Shown in pieces: positions 35,771 to 50,039 of a stretch of DNA of 64,000 nucleotides. This DNA comes from UBA11612 sp963662375 (GTDB lineage: Bacteria; Pseudomonadota; Alphaproteobacteria; Rhodospirillales; Rhodospirillaceae). Position numbers and translations under genes: made by a program. The notes below the pieces were generated by a model. That model ran no database searches, was not told the DNA's origin, and saw only the letters and a program-made list of their open reading frames with translations. Position 1 is the stretch's first letter. Every line of letters begins with the position of its first letter. The stretch spans positions 54,585-118,584 of the forward strand of contig CAXXRP010000008.1 of NCBI GenBank assembly GCA_963662375.2, given 5' to 3'.

Positions 35771-36655
35771 GTGCTGGAATCAATTGAAGCCCTAGCTTCC
35801 ACTGAGTCGACCGCCGGGGGGCTTGTGAGAAAAATCGCCGCGCGGTTCGAATCGGCGGGCTTTGACAGCCCGCGTCTCGATGCTCGTGTTCTTGTGGCCA
35901 GTGTCTTAAACATTGAACCCAGTCAGCTATTCGCCAAATTCGATGATGATGTGGGCACACATGCGTGGGCTGAAATCGAAAAGCTGGTAGTGCGGCGCCT
36001 CGCGCGCGAGCCGGTCTCGCGTATTGTCGGCGCGCGCGAATTTTGGGGTCTCGATTTCGCGCTGACACCGGAGACGCTTGATCCGCGGCCTGATACTGAA
36101 ACATTGGTGTCAGCGACTCTCGAATTAAGAGCGCTTTTTGGACTCGCGCCCGTACGTGTTCTCGATCTTGGGACCGGAACCGGTTGTATATTGCTCGCGA
36201 TCCTAAGTGAATGGCCACAGGCTACGGGTGTAGGTATAGACATCAGCGAAGGTGCGGTGGCGGCTGCGACGGCAAACGCGGTCTGCCTCGGGCTCGCCCA
36301 GCGGGCTGCATTTAGGTTGGGAAATTGGAGTGACGGATTAGAGGACTCGTTCGATATCGTGGTGAGTAATCCGCCCTACATCGCCGAGGGGGAGCGTTCG
36401 AGTTTGTCTGCTGAGGTCGCGGAGTACGATCCAGCCACGGCTTTGTTTGGCGGTGCCGATGGATTGGCAGCGTACCGTCAGCTCCTACCGGCCGCGCGCC
36501 GCGTAATAGCGCCTCAAGGGCACTTCATCGTAGAGATCGGGTTACGACAGACAGAGTTGGTGACGAACCTTCTGGCGCCAGCAGGTTTTAAAATAGAGGC
36601 GCAGAAAGAAGATCTCGCCAAGGTCATACGGTGCCTTGTGGCACGCCCGGCCTGA
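35771..36655 (+). CDS. prmC: Release factor glutamine methyltransferase
   Basis: N5-glutamine methyltransferase of 294 aa acting on the GGQ motif of RF1 and RF2. An N-terminal helical domain is followed by SAM motif I VLDLGTGTGCILLAILSEWPQATGVGIDIS and the catalytic NPPY in DIVVSNPPYIAEGE. FWGLDFALTPETLDPRPDTETLV is the usual linker. The start is GTG directly after the prfA stop. Confidence 0.96.
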   Translation: MLESIEALASTESTAGGLVRKIAARFESAGFDSPRLDARVLVASVLNIEPSQLFAKFDDDVGTHAWAEIEKLVVRRLAREPVSRIVGAREFWGLDFALTPETLDPRPDTETLVSATLELRALFGLAPVRVLDLGTGTGCILLAILSEWPQATGVGIDISEGAVAAATANAVCLGLAQRAAFRLGNWSDGLEDSFDIVVSNPPYIAEGERSSLSAEVAEYDPATALFGGADGLAAYRQLLPAARRVIAPQGHFIVEIGLRQTELVTNLLAPAGFKIEAQKEDLAKVIRCLVARPA

Positions 36656-36938
36656 AATAGGTCCAAAACACGGTAAAATATGTAAAAAAGGTGTTGGAAA
36701 AGTCGTCTAAGCTGAATACCATTGAGGTGTTAGGGCGAAGGCTCCTAATACGTTGCCCGTTGATAGGGGCAAGGTCATTGACCAAAACGTTGTGGCTTTC
36801 GCTATTGAGAAGCGGTCTGGTTACCGCTTTATGAGCAAACCCCAAAACAAACAGTGCTGTCATGGTTGTGGTGCCATGTCGCCCGTTGAGGACGATTGTT
36901 TCGCAAAGGGGATTGTATCCAGAAGGTTCAATTTTTGA

Positions 36939-37532
36939 ATGAACAAACAGAATAACATGAAGGGCCGCCAACGCGGCCGCAGCGGCGGCGGCAAGCCGCG
37001 TCCACAAGGCCGCAGTTCGAACTGCGATGGCGGCGGTAACAACAATCGAATGCGGGGCAATGCCCAGCAGCTTTTGGACAAGTATCTGCTGATGGCGCGG
37101 GATGCCACGTCCACCGGTGACCGCGTGTTGGCGGAGAATTATTTCCAGCATGCTGACCACTATTATCGCGTTGTATATGCAAGACTCGAACAACAGAGCG
37201 GTCGGCGCGACGATCGCGGTGGACACGGTCAGGGAAATGGTCAGGGCAACAACCAAAGCCAGAGTACTGAGTACAATGACCAACCGCCTTCTCAATTGAG
37301 CGCTTCGGAGGTGAGTCAGAGTTCCCAGGCGTCGCCCCCGGCGCAGTATGTGGAGTCACCGGCGCCCGACGTATCAGCGGACATTGACTCCGCCCCTTCA
37401 TCAAACGCGGATATTGGTCTGCCACCCGGGATACTCGGGACGGCCGCACCGGCGGTTGCCGATGAAACCGACCCTGGCCAAGGCATCGACGAGGGCAAGG
37501 GAAAGACCGTACCCGACCGCCCAAAGGCGTAA
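36939..37532 (+). CDS. DUF4167 domain protein
   Basis: Protein of 197 aa with a basic, Gly/Arg/Asn-rich N-terminus (MNKQNNMKGRQRGRSGGGKPR) and the conserved DUF4167 core RMRGNAQQLLDKYLLMARDATSTGDRVLAENYFQHADHYYRV. The C-terminal half is low-complexity and acidic. The core resembles an RNA- or ribosome-associated helical element, but the function is unknown. Its position between prmC and clpB is conserved in alphaproteobacteria. A GAAGG ribosome-binding motif precedes the start. Confidence 0.9.
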   Translation: MNKQNNMKGRQRGRSGGGKPRPQGRSSNCDGGGNNNRMRGNAQQLLDKYLLMARDATSTGDRVLAENYFQHADHYYRVVYARLEQQSGRRDDRGGHGQGNGQGNNQSQSTEYNDQPPSQLSASEVSQSSQASPPAQYVESPAPDVSADIDSAPSSNADIGLPPGILGTAAPAVADETDPGQGIDEGKGKTVPDRPKA

Positions 37533-37801
37533 GCCCGACGCAGGCGAGTTCGTAGCGATAAGCCGGCCGCCAGCACGGGCGACTAAAAACCCTCCTCCGG
37601 CTGCTGCATTACGTTCCCGTATCCGCCCCTGTATACCCTGAGGTGCCTTTGTGCCGCTGGTGGCCCAATTCGCCTTGATTCGAGTCAAGGCGCTCTTGCA
37701 GAAAGGCACTACCATCCCAATATCTTAGGTATCCCCGCACAAGAGAGGTATCCTTGCCGCCATAGTGGGCGATGATACCCTGTCGTATTACGAGCGCCAA
37801 A

Positions 37802-40391
37802 ATGGATCTTGAGAAGTTCACCGATCGCGCAAAGGGTTTCCTGCAGGCAGCCCAAACCATTGCGCTGCGCGACAATCATCAGCAGGTCGTTTCTGAGCAC
37901 CTTCTGAAAGCATTGCTAGACGATAAAGAAGGGCTGGCGGCCCAACTTATTGGTGCGGCAAACGGAGATGCCATCAGCACTCTGCAAGCGACGGAATCCG
38001 AGCTAGCCAAGCTTCCGAAAGTGCAAGGTGCGGGAACCCAAATGTATTTCTGCCAGGATTTGGCGCGCGTCTTGGACCAAGCGGTTCAAGCAGCAGATAA
38101 GGCCGGTGATTCGTTCGTTACAGCTGAATACCTGCTGCTTGTTCTGGCGACGACGAAATCGGGCTCTACGGGACGTATATTAAAAGACGCCGGAGTGACT
38201 CCGATTACGCTCGGCGCGGCGATCCGCGAGCTCCGCAAGGGCCGTACGGCGGACAGCGCCAGCGCTGAAGATCAATATGACGCGTTAAAAAAATATACTC
38301 GCGATCTGACAGCTGACGCACGCGAGGGCAAACTGGATCCCGTCATTGGCCGTGATGAAGAAATCCGCCGAGCCATTCAGGTGTTGTCGCGCCGAACCAA
38401 GAATAACCCCGTTCTTATCGGGGAGTCGGGCGTCGGAAAAACGGCCATTGTGGAAGGTCTTGCCTTGCGCATCGTGGATGGTGACGTGCCGGAAAGCCTG
38501 CGCGACAAGCGGCTTCTAACATTAGATTTGGGAGCGCTAATCGCAGGCGCCAAATTTCGCGGCGAGTTTGAGGAGCGGCTGAAAGCTGTGCTCAACGACA
38601 TCACAGCCGCCGCCGGCCAGGTCATCCTGTTCGTCGACGAGATGCACACTTTGGTTGGGGCCGGAGCAGCCCAGGGCGCCATGGACGCCTCGAATCTTCT
38701 AAAACCTGCTTTGGCGCGCGGCGAATTGCACTGCGTCGGCGCGACAACGCTCAACGAGTACCGGAAGCATGTTGAGAAGGACGCCGCGTTGGCGCGCCGG
38801 TTCCAACCTGTGTTTGTCAGCGAGCCCACAGTTGAAGACAGCGTTTCCATTTTGCGCGGCATCAAGGAGAAATACGAGTTGCATCATGGCGTGCGGATAT
38901 CAGATGCCGCCTTGGTGGCGGCGGCGACACTTTCCAACCGCTACATCACCGACCGGTTTTTGCCGGACAAAGCCATCGATCTTATGGACGAATCCTCCAG
39001 CCGCTTGCGCATGCAAGTGGATTCTAAGCCCGACGAACTGGACGAACTGGACAGGCGGATTGTTCAGCTGAAAATCGAACGCGAAGCACTGAAGAAAGAG
39101 AAAGACGATGCGTCAAAAGATCGTCTTGGAAAACTGCAAGATGAGCTAAATCAACTTGGGGGGAGGCAGCCGATCTTTCTGGGCGTTGGCAAGCGGAGAA
39201 AGCCAAACTCGCTGACTCCACCAAAATTAAGGAAGAGTTGGACCGAGCGCGCTCGGAGTTGGAGCAGTGCCTGCGTCGGAGCGAGTATGACCGGGCAGGA
39301 CAACTCCAGCACCAGATCATTCCAGAACTGGAGAGACGGATTAAAGCGGCGGAAAGCGGCGGTGGCGGCGGAATGGTCGCCGAGGAAGTGACGCCCGAAC
39401 ATATTGCCGCTATCGTGTCGAGGTGGACGGGGATCCCCGTCACAAAAATGCTCGAAGGCGAACGGGAAAAATTGCTCCATATGGAAGATGAGCTTGGGCG
39501 GCGCGTTATCGGCCAGAAAGAGGAGTCGAAGCGGTATCGAACTCCGTTCGGCGTTCGCGTGCAGGTCTGCAAGACCCTAATCGCCCCATGGGCTCATTTC
39601 TGTTTTTAGGTCCAACAGGTGTAGGCAAAACAGAACTGACCAAAGCGTTAGCTGCGTTTCTGTTCGACGATGAATCCGCCATGGTGCGGGTCGATATGTC
39701 TGAATTCATGGAGAAGCACTCGGTCTCGCGTCTTATCGGCGCACCGCCGGGATACGTTGGGTATGAGGAAGGCGGCGTATTAACCGAAGCCGTGCGACGG
39801 CGCCCCTATCAAGTGATTCTTTTTGACGAGGTCGAAAAAGCACACCCCGACGTCTTCAATGTTCTGTTGCAAGTTTTGGATGATGGGAGGTTAACGGACG
39901 GACAGGGGCGTACGGTAGGCTTCAAGAACACACTGATCATTTTGACGTCAAATTTGGGCGCAGATATTCTTGCCAATCAGACCGAGGGCGAGGATTCAAG
40001 TGATGTCCGCGATCAGCTCATGGCTGTTGTGCGCTCAGCCTTCAGGCCCGAGTTTCTCAATCGCCTTGACGAGGTGCTTTTGTTCCATAGACTCTTCCAG
40101 ACACAGATGGCGAGCATCGTCGATATTCAAATGACGCGCGTCGGAAAGCGCCTCGAAGAGCGCGGTATTCTACTCAATATGGACGAAAAGGCTCGGGCGT
40201 GGTTAGCAGAGCATGGTTACGACGCTGTGTATGGCGCCCGCCCGCTCAAGCGAGTTATCCAGCGCAATCTTGAAAACCCCTTGGCCATGGCGGTGTTAGA
40301 CGGCCGGACGGGCGACGGTGCCGCGGTTGAAGTATCCGCCGGTGAGGACGGTATTATCATCAATGGTGAGACGATAAAGACCGCGGCGTAA
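37802..40391 (+). pseudogene. clpB: ClpB chaperone with two -1 frameshifts
   Basis: An otherwise full-length ClpB disaggregase is split over three frames. Segment 1 (37802 to about 39172) has the N-domain MDLEKFTDRAKGFLQ, AAA-1 with GESGVGKTAIVEG and VDEMHTLVGAGAAQG, and the start of the middle coiled coil. The first shift lies in a G run at 39168-39173, where six G are seen and seven would keep frame. Segment 2 encodes AADLSGRWQAEKAKLAD to HMEDELGRRVIGQKE. The second shift near 39523 looks like loss of one base before VEAVSNSVRRSRAGLQDPNRP. Segment 3 holds AAA-2 with GPTGVGKTELTKAL and the C-terminus. All other parts are conserved, so sequencing error and recent inactivation are both possible. 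Confidence 0.9.
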
Positions 40392-40394
40392 GCG

Positions 40395-41816
40395 CTATTC
40401 GTGAGATGTGTCGGCTTGGCCGGTTTCGGCCATGGCTATGTCGCCGGGAGCTGCTAACGCAGCGAACTTCTGCTCCGCCTGCGCGCGTGTTTTCTGAAAC
40501 TCGGCCAACTGCGTTCCGTTCAATTTCTTGGAAGCGGGAAACTTCACCGTCATCGGGTTGACTTGTTTACTGTTATTCAGAATTTCATAATGCAAATGTG
40601 GACCTGTTGCACCACCGGTCGCGCCAACGTAACCGATTGTTTCGCCCTGTCGTACACGTGTTCCGACGTTGATGCCGCGAGCATATCGGCTGAGATGGCC
40701 ATAAGCGGTGGCGTAGCCGGATCCGTGACGGATGCGGATATAATTGCCGTAGCTTCCCCAGCGATGCCGCTTCTCTATGATGCCGTCGCCAGCGGCCATG
40801 ATTGGTGTGCCGGTCGCAGCGCCGAAATCAATGCCCTTATGCATGCGGGTGTACCCGAGAATGGGGTGCCTCCGCGACCCGAAGCTTGACGTCAACCTCG
40901 CTCCGTTTACTGGCGTGCGCATGAGCGCCTTCCGGACGCCCTCACCTTTTTCATTGTAATATCCAAAGTCGCCGCCGTCGTGCAGAAACGCATAGAATTT
41001 TAGCGGCTTGCCCCGCATGGTCATTTCAGCAAGGTGAATGGCGCGTGTGCGGACCGGTCGCCCGTCATCGGTAACTTCCTGTTCGTACATGAGTGCAAAT
41101 CCATCCCCCGGCCGAATATCGCGCTGAAAATCCACATCGTACGAGAACAACCGGACCATTGCGGTCAATACGTCAAGGGGAACACCCTCGGCCACGGCGG
41201 CTTCATAGAGGCTCGAGGAAATGGTGCCTGTCGCGCGCGTTAACTCGTTGTGGGTTTCCGCCATGATCTCGCTGGCGATGAAACTTCCGTCCCCTTGGCG
41301 ACTGACGGTAACTAGATATCCCGGACTGATCTCCATGCTGATTTCAGAAAGCGCAAGCGGCTCGCCGTTCACACCGAGGGCGTCATAGGCAAGTTCCAGT
41401 TCTTGGCCTGCGCGCAGATGGCGCGGATTGAATACATCCTGCATCGCCTGAGCGACGTTGAACGTTGTTGTGTTGTCGAGGCCCGCGTCGCTAAGAACGT
41501 CCGCCAGGGTGTCGCCTTGTCGAATGGAAATGGTTTCTACAGCAAGGCCCATCGCTGCACGAAGTACGCCGCTGATGCTGCCAGTCCAGCTGGCAACGTC
41601 TGCATCGGAGTGCAGAGCTTCAGGTTTGAACGACGAAATGGTCAGGAGGGGTGGCGAAGTATTAGATAGCGCCGACAATCCCGCCGACGAAATCATGACT
41701 GCGGAAACGGCGCCGATCAAACCTCCTGCGCAGGTGCACAAAATTGTGCTTGGTAGATGGCCTCGTGCCATGGTTCCTCTCGCGTATCGCGGTGCTGTGG
41801 CAAGGTTCGGCTCCAA
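40395..41816 (-). CDS. M23-family murein peptidase with LysM-like region
   Basis: Secreted or membrane-anchored peptidase of 473 aa. An N-terminal hydrophobic segment (STILCTCAGGLIGAVSAVMISSAGL) is followed by a LysM-like region (ISIRQGDTLADVLSDAGLD, MQDVFNPRHLRAGQELELAY) and a C-terminal LytM domain. Zinc ligands are His and Asp of MHKGIDFGA and the His pair of GPHLHYEI, with YATAYGHLSRYA between. It is expected to cleave peptidoglycan cross-links, as MepM does. It converges with clpB with 3 bp between stops. Confidence 0.93.
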   Translation of the reverse strand: MEPNLATAPRYARGTMARGHLPSTILCTCAGGLIGAVSAVMISSAGLSALSNTSPPLLTISSFKPEALHSDADVASWTGSISGVLRAAMGLAVETISIRQGDTLADVLSDAGLDNTTTFNVAQAMQDVFNPRHLRAGQELELAYDALGVNGEPLALSEISMEISPGYLVTVSRQGDGSFIASEIMAETHNELTRATGTISSSLYEAAVAEGVPLDVLTAMVRLFSYDVDFQRDIRPGDGFALMYEQEVTDDGRPVRTRAIHLAEMTMRGKPLKFYAFLHDGGDFGYYNEKGEGVRKALMRTPVNGARLTSSFGSRRHPILGYTRMHKGIDFGAATGTPIMAAGDGIIEKRHRWGSYGNYIRIRHGSGYATAYGHLSRYARGINVGTRVRQGETIGYVGATGGATGPHLHYEILNNSKQVNPMTVKFPASKKLNGTQLAEFQKTRAQAEQKFAALAAPGDIAMAETGQADTSHE

Positions 41817-42172
41817 TACCGACGCCTGCCGCAGTATTCCTAGCTAATTCGGCCTTTTTGCCGCGGCGCGGAAGACTTTGACCGAGCCGATTCCAGGTGT
41901 CAACTCCGATTTCAGTGAAGAATCAATAGATTGGCCAATTTTCTTGAGTTGATACCGAAGAACCAAAAATTCCCACCTAATTATGTAGGGAAAGCCCCAC
42001 GCGCCTCATCCCACCTATTACATTAAAACATATTAAGTTGTCTTCGTTTCTCCGAAGATGCGAGGTGCGCTTTTGCGTGCGAGCGGCCACGGATTTCGAG
42101 CCCGAACATCAGTTACCCACAGACGCATAAATTATTGTTTTTACAATATGTTACCCATCGGCAAAATGGCGC

Positions 42173-42200
42173 TTGACGGGGGTAGTGTGAACGATTAGAA
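42173..42200 (+). promoter_or_regulatory. Likely rrn promoter
   Basis: TTGACG at 42173-42178 within a CTTGAC context and TTAGAA at 42195-42200 are 16 bp apart. The position, about 260 bp upstream of 16S and ahead of boxA, fits an alphaproteobacterial rrn P1. The -10 match is moderate. Confidence 0.45.
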
Positions 42201-42284
42201 CCCCGTCTCCGCAGCCGAGGAGTGACTTCATCGTTTCTCGGAAGGGGCAGTTTCCGCCAGTTTTGGCTAAAATCGCTTTTGCGG

Positions 42285-42296
42285 TGCTCTTTGACA
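42285..42296 (+). promoter_or_regulatory. boxA antitermination element, rrn leader
   Basis: TGCTCTTTGACA followed by TTGTGAA is the boxA-type motif bound by NusB/S10 in rRNA leaders. Nearly the same motif recurs in the spacer before 23S rRNA. Confidence 0.75.
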
Positions 42297-42437
42297 TTGT
42301 GAAGAGAAGAACGAAAGGGATGCGCAGGCGGCGTTCTGTTGAGTTTTGGACGTTTCCTGAAGCATCCGCGCAAATCAAGTAATGTGACACAAATCACAAT
42401 TCGTGATGTGTGCGTTTGTGCAAGGATACTCCAAGTC

Positions 42438-43936
<1,499 letters not shown>

Positions 43937-44102
43937 AAGGATGTCCGCGAAGATATCTTCGGATTTCTTTTCGGCAACTTGTATTCTAAAAAAGTCCTGT
44001 CGGCGCAAGCTGGCAGGCGCTCTCCGACGGAACGCCGTCTTCGTATCCCTTTCGTGGTAATGATGAACGCGTACGCGCGATTGCGCATTGCGGCGGGCTA
44101 TC

Positions 44103-44179
<77 letters not shown>

Positions 44180-44270
44180 TGCTCCCGCTCGCTTCATGTG
44201 GTCGGGCTGCCAGCAATGCGACGATTTCTGCAGGTCCGGGATAAAAAGCCGATGAACGTGCTCGATGAGC

Positions 44271-44346
44271 GGGGCCATAGCTCAGCTGGGAGAGCGCCGG
44301 CTTTGCAAGCCGGAGGTCGTCGGTTCGATCCCGTCTGGCTCCACCA
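44271..44346 (+). tRNA. tRNA-Ala (TGC)
   Basis: 76 nt including encoded CCA. The acceptor stem GGGGCCA pairs with TGGCTCC (one G-U), the anticodon loop CTTTGCAAG carries TGC, and the T arm is TCGGTTCGATCCCGT-like. It follows tRNA-Ile in the spacer. Confidence 0.96.
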
Positions 44347-44680
44347 TCGCGCCTTAAAGAAATACATCATTACTGCGAGGAAACAGTTTGCGGGGCGTTG
44401 ATCGTATGATTGGCTGCTCCGCCGTTCGGCTCTTTGACATCGTGAATAGGTTGAAAAACTAAGGTCTAGTGGCGTGGCCCGCACGGCTGCGTCGCGAGTT
44501 CCGTGATTTATTAAGTAAACGTAGTTCGAACAGTGTATCTCGCGATCACTGCAAGAATGTCGTTTGCGGGTTTTGTATCTTCACAGATTGTCGTCACCGG
44601 CGCAAAAGCGGCGGCGACGATCTAGACGATAGGCGTTACTGCATCTCAGCGCTATTAGTGGCGTCTGAGTATGCGGGTTC
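44347..44680 (+). other. Spacer between tRNA-Ala and 23S rRNA with second boxA
   Basis: About 330 bp without genes. It contains GGCTCTTTGACATCGTGAAT at 44428-44447, a second boxA-like element close to that of the 16S leader, which would reload antitermination factors before 23S. The rest is probably the 5' half of the 23S processing stem. Confidence 0.7.
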
Positions 44681-47413
<2,733 letters not shown>

Positions 47414-47493
47414 CCGTATGCTCAGACGCCGAGATACATCGCCCGCATGCGGAATAGCTTTCTAAAAGCAGGCCTTAGTTTTTCTTCTTGTCT

Positions 47494-47635
47494 CTGATTT
47501 CAGACGACCTGGTGGTTATGGCGAGGATGAAACACTCGATCCCATCCCGAACTCGGCCGTGAAAAGCCTCAGCGCCAATGGTACTGCATCTTAAGGTGTG
47601 GGAGAGTAGGACACTGCCAGGTCTTCTGAAATCAG
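47494..47635 (+). repeat. Inverted repeat enclosing 5S rRNA (processing stem)
   Basis: CTGATTTCAGA at 47494-47504 and TCTGAAATCAG at 47625-47635 are exact 11-base complements on either side of 5S rRNA. Together with the 5S terminal helix they form a long stem, likely the precursor processing site. Confidence 0.75.
47506..47623 (+). rRNA. rrf: 5S ribosomal RNA
   Basis: About 118 nt starting GACCTGGTGGTTATGGCG and ending CACTGCCAGGTC, whose ends pair. The conserved CCCATCCCGAACTCGG lies in the 5' half and GGGAGAGTAGG in the 3' half. Confidence 0.96.
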
Positions 47636-47804
47636 AGGGGAAGAGAAAAGCGGAGCGCGCGTAGCATGCAAGGCGCATTCCTTCAATCTATCGCGATTGT
47701 CAGAGACATCTTCGCCGGCTGCTGGATTGTTTCTTTCGCAATTTATAGCTGGTGGGATCGTCTCAGTGAGTTGTGATCCGCGGAGCATAAGCGGGTTACT
47801 GTGG

Positions 47805-47881
<77 letters not shown>

Positions 47882-47885
47882 ACAT

Positions 47886-47927
47886 AAACCTCTGGAAACA
47901 TTGATGTTTCTGGGGTTTATTTTTTCG
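47886..47927 (+). terminator. rRNA operon terminator
   Basis: AAACCTCTGGAAACAT and ATGTTTCTGGGGTTT form a hairpin with a small internal loop, followed by ATTTTTT. It lies directly after tRNA-fMet. Confidence 0.7.
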
Positions 47928-48037
47928 CCAACAATGCGAGTATGGATGTTGGGAATCTATTGGGAATCACGCGGAATACAATCACAGAGCATGTCTGTCG
48001 TCGCTGCAGGGTAAGGATTCGGTCTGGAGTGACCCCC

Positions 48038-48412
48038 CTAGAGGTGCTTCACCCGGCACTCGTACAGGTCATCGCCCTGGATGATGTCTAGTTCCTGTTG
48101 TTCATCCGGCGGCGCATTGACGTCCTTGGTGAACAGGAGGGCGGGAAGGTGGAGCGCCAGTAGGCCGTCGCCGTCTCTGCCGGTGGAGGTCGCGTCGATG
48201 ATGGTGTGGCCGTAAATTCGGCGCGTCCCGGCCGAGAAGTTGTTGTAGGAATCGATGGTGGCGATCTCGGTGATCCAAGTGAAGTGGGGCAGGTGGAGGG
48301 CCAGCAGAACATCTTTGAGGTCGTCGCCGGCAGTGCCATCCGCGATATGCCGGCGGTAGCCCGCAGCGGAGGTCAAGTACGTGCGCAGGATGATATGGCC
48401 GAGGCTGTGCGC
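48038..48412 (-). pseudogene. 3' end of an unrecognised gene cut by the IS21 element
   Basis: On the minus strand a frame runs out of the IS21 end into about 125 residues of protein-like sequence: SLGHIILRTYLTSAAGYRRH, DDLKDVLLALHLPHFTWITEI, then RIYGHTIIDATSTGRDGDG and LLALHLPALLFTKDV before the stop. LLALHLP occurs twice, suggesting an internal repeat. No family is recognised. The 5' part is missing at the IS21 boundary and is not found on the other side of the element, where IS66 sequence lies instead. Confidence 0.5.
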
Positions 48413-48527
48413 TGTGGAACGGCGTGCAATGTTGACCCCTGTTGAGGGGTGATCGGCGTCCAAATTTGACCCCCTGAGCCTGGCTAGTCCAAGTCACCTC
48501 GTTTTTGGGCGGACGAGGTGGTGGGGG

Positions 48528-50039
48528 ATGTTGGTCGTGGAGACGATAGCGCGGATCCGGCGGGAGTATTTCGTCAAGGGGAAGCCGATCAAGGAGATCG
48601 TGCGGGACGTGAAGGTCTCGCGCAACACGGTGCGCAAGGTGATCCGTTCGCAGGCGACGGCGTTCACCTACGACCGGCGGGTCCAGCCGATGCCGAAGCT
48701 GGGGCCGTGGACGGCCGAGCTGGAGCGGATGCTGGAGGCCAACGAGACCAAGTCGAAGCGGGAGCGGCTGACGCTGCTACGGATCTCCGAAGCCCTCGAG
48801 GGTCTGGGCTATGGCGGCGGCTACGACGCGGTGCGGCGCTACGCCAAGGCGTGGCGGTGGCGCCGTTCGGCATCGACGGCGCAGACCTATGTGCCGTTGG
48901 TGTTCTCGCCGGGCGAGGCCTATCAGTTCGACTGGAGCCACGAGTACGTGGTGCTGGCGGGGGTGACGACCAAGGTCAAGGTCGCGCACGTCCGGCTGTG
49001 CCACAGCCGAATGTTCTTCGTCCGCGCTTATCCGCGCGAGAGCCAGGAGATGGTGTTCGACGCCCACGACCGGGCATTCCGGCTGTTCCAGGGTGCCTGC
49101 CGGCGAGGCATCTACGACAACATGAAGACGGCGGTGCAGACCGTCCTCATCGGCAAGGAGCGCGCGTTCAACCGGCGCTTCGTGCAGATGTGTGGCCACT
49201 ACCTGGTCGAACCGACAGCATGCACGCCGGGAGCGGGATGGGAGAAGGGGCAGGTCGAGAACCAGGTCGGGATCATCCGCGGTCGGTTCTTCACCCCGCG
49301 GCTGCGCTTCAAGACCTACGACGAGCTCAACGCCTGGCTCTTGGACCAATGCGTCGCCTACGCCCGGCGTCATCCCCACCCGGTGTTCAAGGACAGGACT
49401 GTCTGGCGGGTGTTCGAGGACGAGCGTCCGTCCCTGGTCGGCTATCGCGGGCCGTTCGACGGCTTCCACGCGGTCCCGGCGTCGGTGTCGAAGACCTGCC
49501 TGGTGCGCTTCGACAGCAACAAGTACAGCGTGGCGGCGCGCGCCGTCGGCCGTCCGGTCGAGGTCCATGCCTACGCCGATCGCATCGTCATCCGCCAGGA
49601 CGGCGAGATCGTCGCCGAGCATGCCCGGCGCTTCGGCCGCGACCAGAACGTCTATGACCCGTGGCACTACGTGCCCGTGCTGGCGAGGAAGCCCGGTGCG
49701 CTTCGTAACGGCGCGCCGTTCAAGGACTGGGCGCTGCCCGGCGCCCTGGGTCGCGTGCGCGTCCGGCTCGCCGGCCACGACGACGGCGACAGGCAGATGG
49801 TCGAGATCCTCACCGCCGTGCTGGCGGATGGGCTGGCGGCGGTGGAGGCCGCCTGTGCCGAGGCGCTCGCTGGCGGCGTGTGCAGCGCCGACGTCGTGCT
49901 CAACATCCTCAATCGTCGGCGCCAGCCGTCCGAGACGGCGCCGATCCCGACGCCCGCGAACCTGCGTCTTCGCTTTGAGCCGGTGGCCGATTGCACCCGC
50001 TACGACCGCTTGAGGGGGGTCGGCCATGGAGCGCCATGA
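48528..50039 (+). CDS. istA: IS21 transposase IstA
   Basis: DDE transposase of 503 aa. An N-terminal helix-turn-helix (IARIRREYFVKGKPIKEIVRDVKVSRNTVRKVI) is followed by the DDE core: Asp in AYQFDWSHEYV, Asp in RRGIYDNMKTAV and Glu in GWEKGQVENQVG. The C-terminal beta-barrel and tail are present. It overlaps istB by 14 bp. It is intact, so the element may still be active. Confidence 0.95.
   Translation: MLVVETIARIRREYFVKGKPIKEIVRDVKVSRNTVRKVIRSQATAFTYDRRVQPMPKLGPWTAELERMLEANETKSKRERLTLLRISEALEGLGYGGGYDAVRRYAKAWRWRRSASTAQTYVPLVFSPGEAYQFDWSHEYVVLAGVTTKVKVAHVRLCHSRMFFVRAYPRESQEMVFDAHDRAFRLFQGACRRGIYDNMKTAVQTVLIGKERAFNRRFVQMCGHYLVEPTACTPGAGWEKGQVENQVGIIRGRFFTPRLRFKTYDELNAWLLDQCVAYARRHPHPVFKDRTVWRVFEDERPSLVGYRGPFDGFHAVPASVSKTCLVRFDSNKYSVAARAVGRPVEVHAYADRIVIRQDGEIVAEHARRFGRDQNVYDPWHYVPVLARKPGALRNGAPFKDWALPGALGRVRVRLAGHDDGDRQMVEILTAVLADGLAAVEAACAEALAGGVCSADVVLNILNRRRQPSETAPIPTPANLRLRFEPVADCTRYDRLRGVGHGAP

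Larger units (their letters stand above)
41817..42437. other. rRNA operon upstream and leader region
   Basis: About 620 bp without a credible protein gene between the M23 peptidase and 16S rRNA. It contains a likely rrn promoter at 42173-42200, a boxA-like antitermination element at 42285-42296 and, at about 42391-42415, an imperfect inverted repeat (CACAAATCAC with GTGATGTGTG) probably in the precursor RNA. The left part is the peptidase promoter region. Confidence 0.6.

Noticed and set aside
47882..48037. Integration site at the 3' end of tRNA-fMet
   Set aside because: No integrase and no duplicated tRNA end were found; the region begins with the operon terminator.
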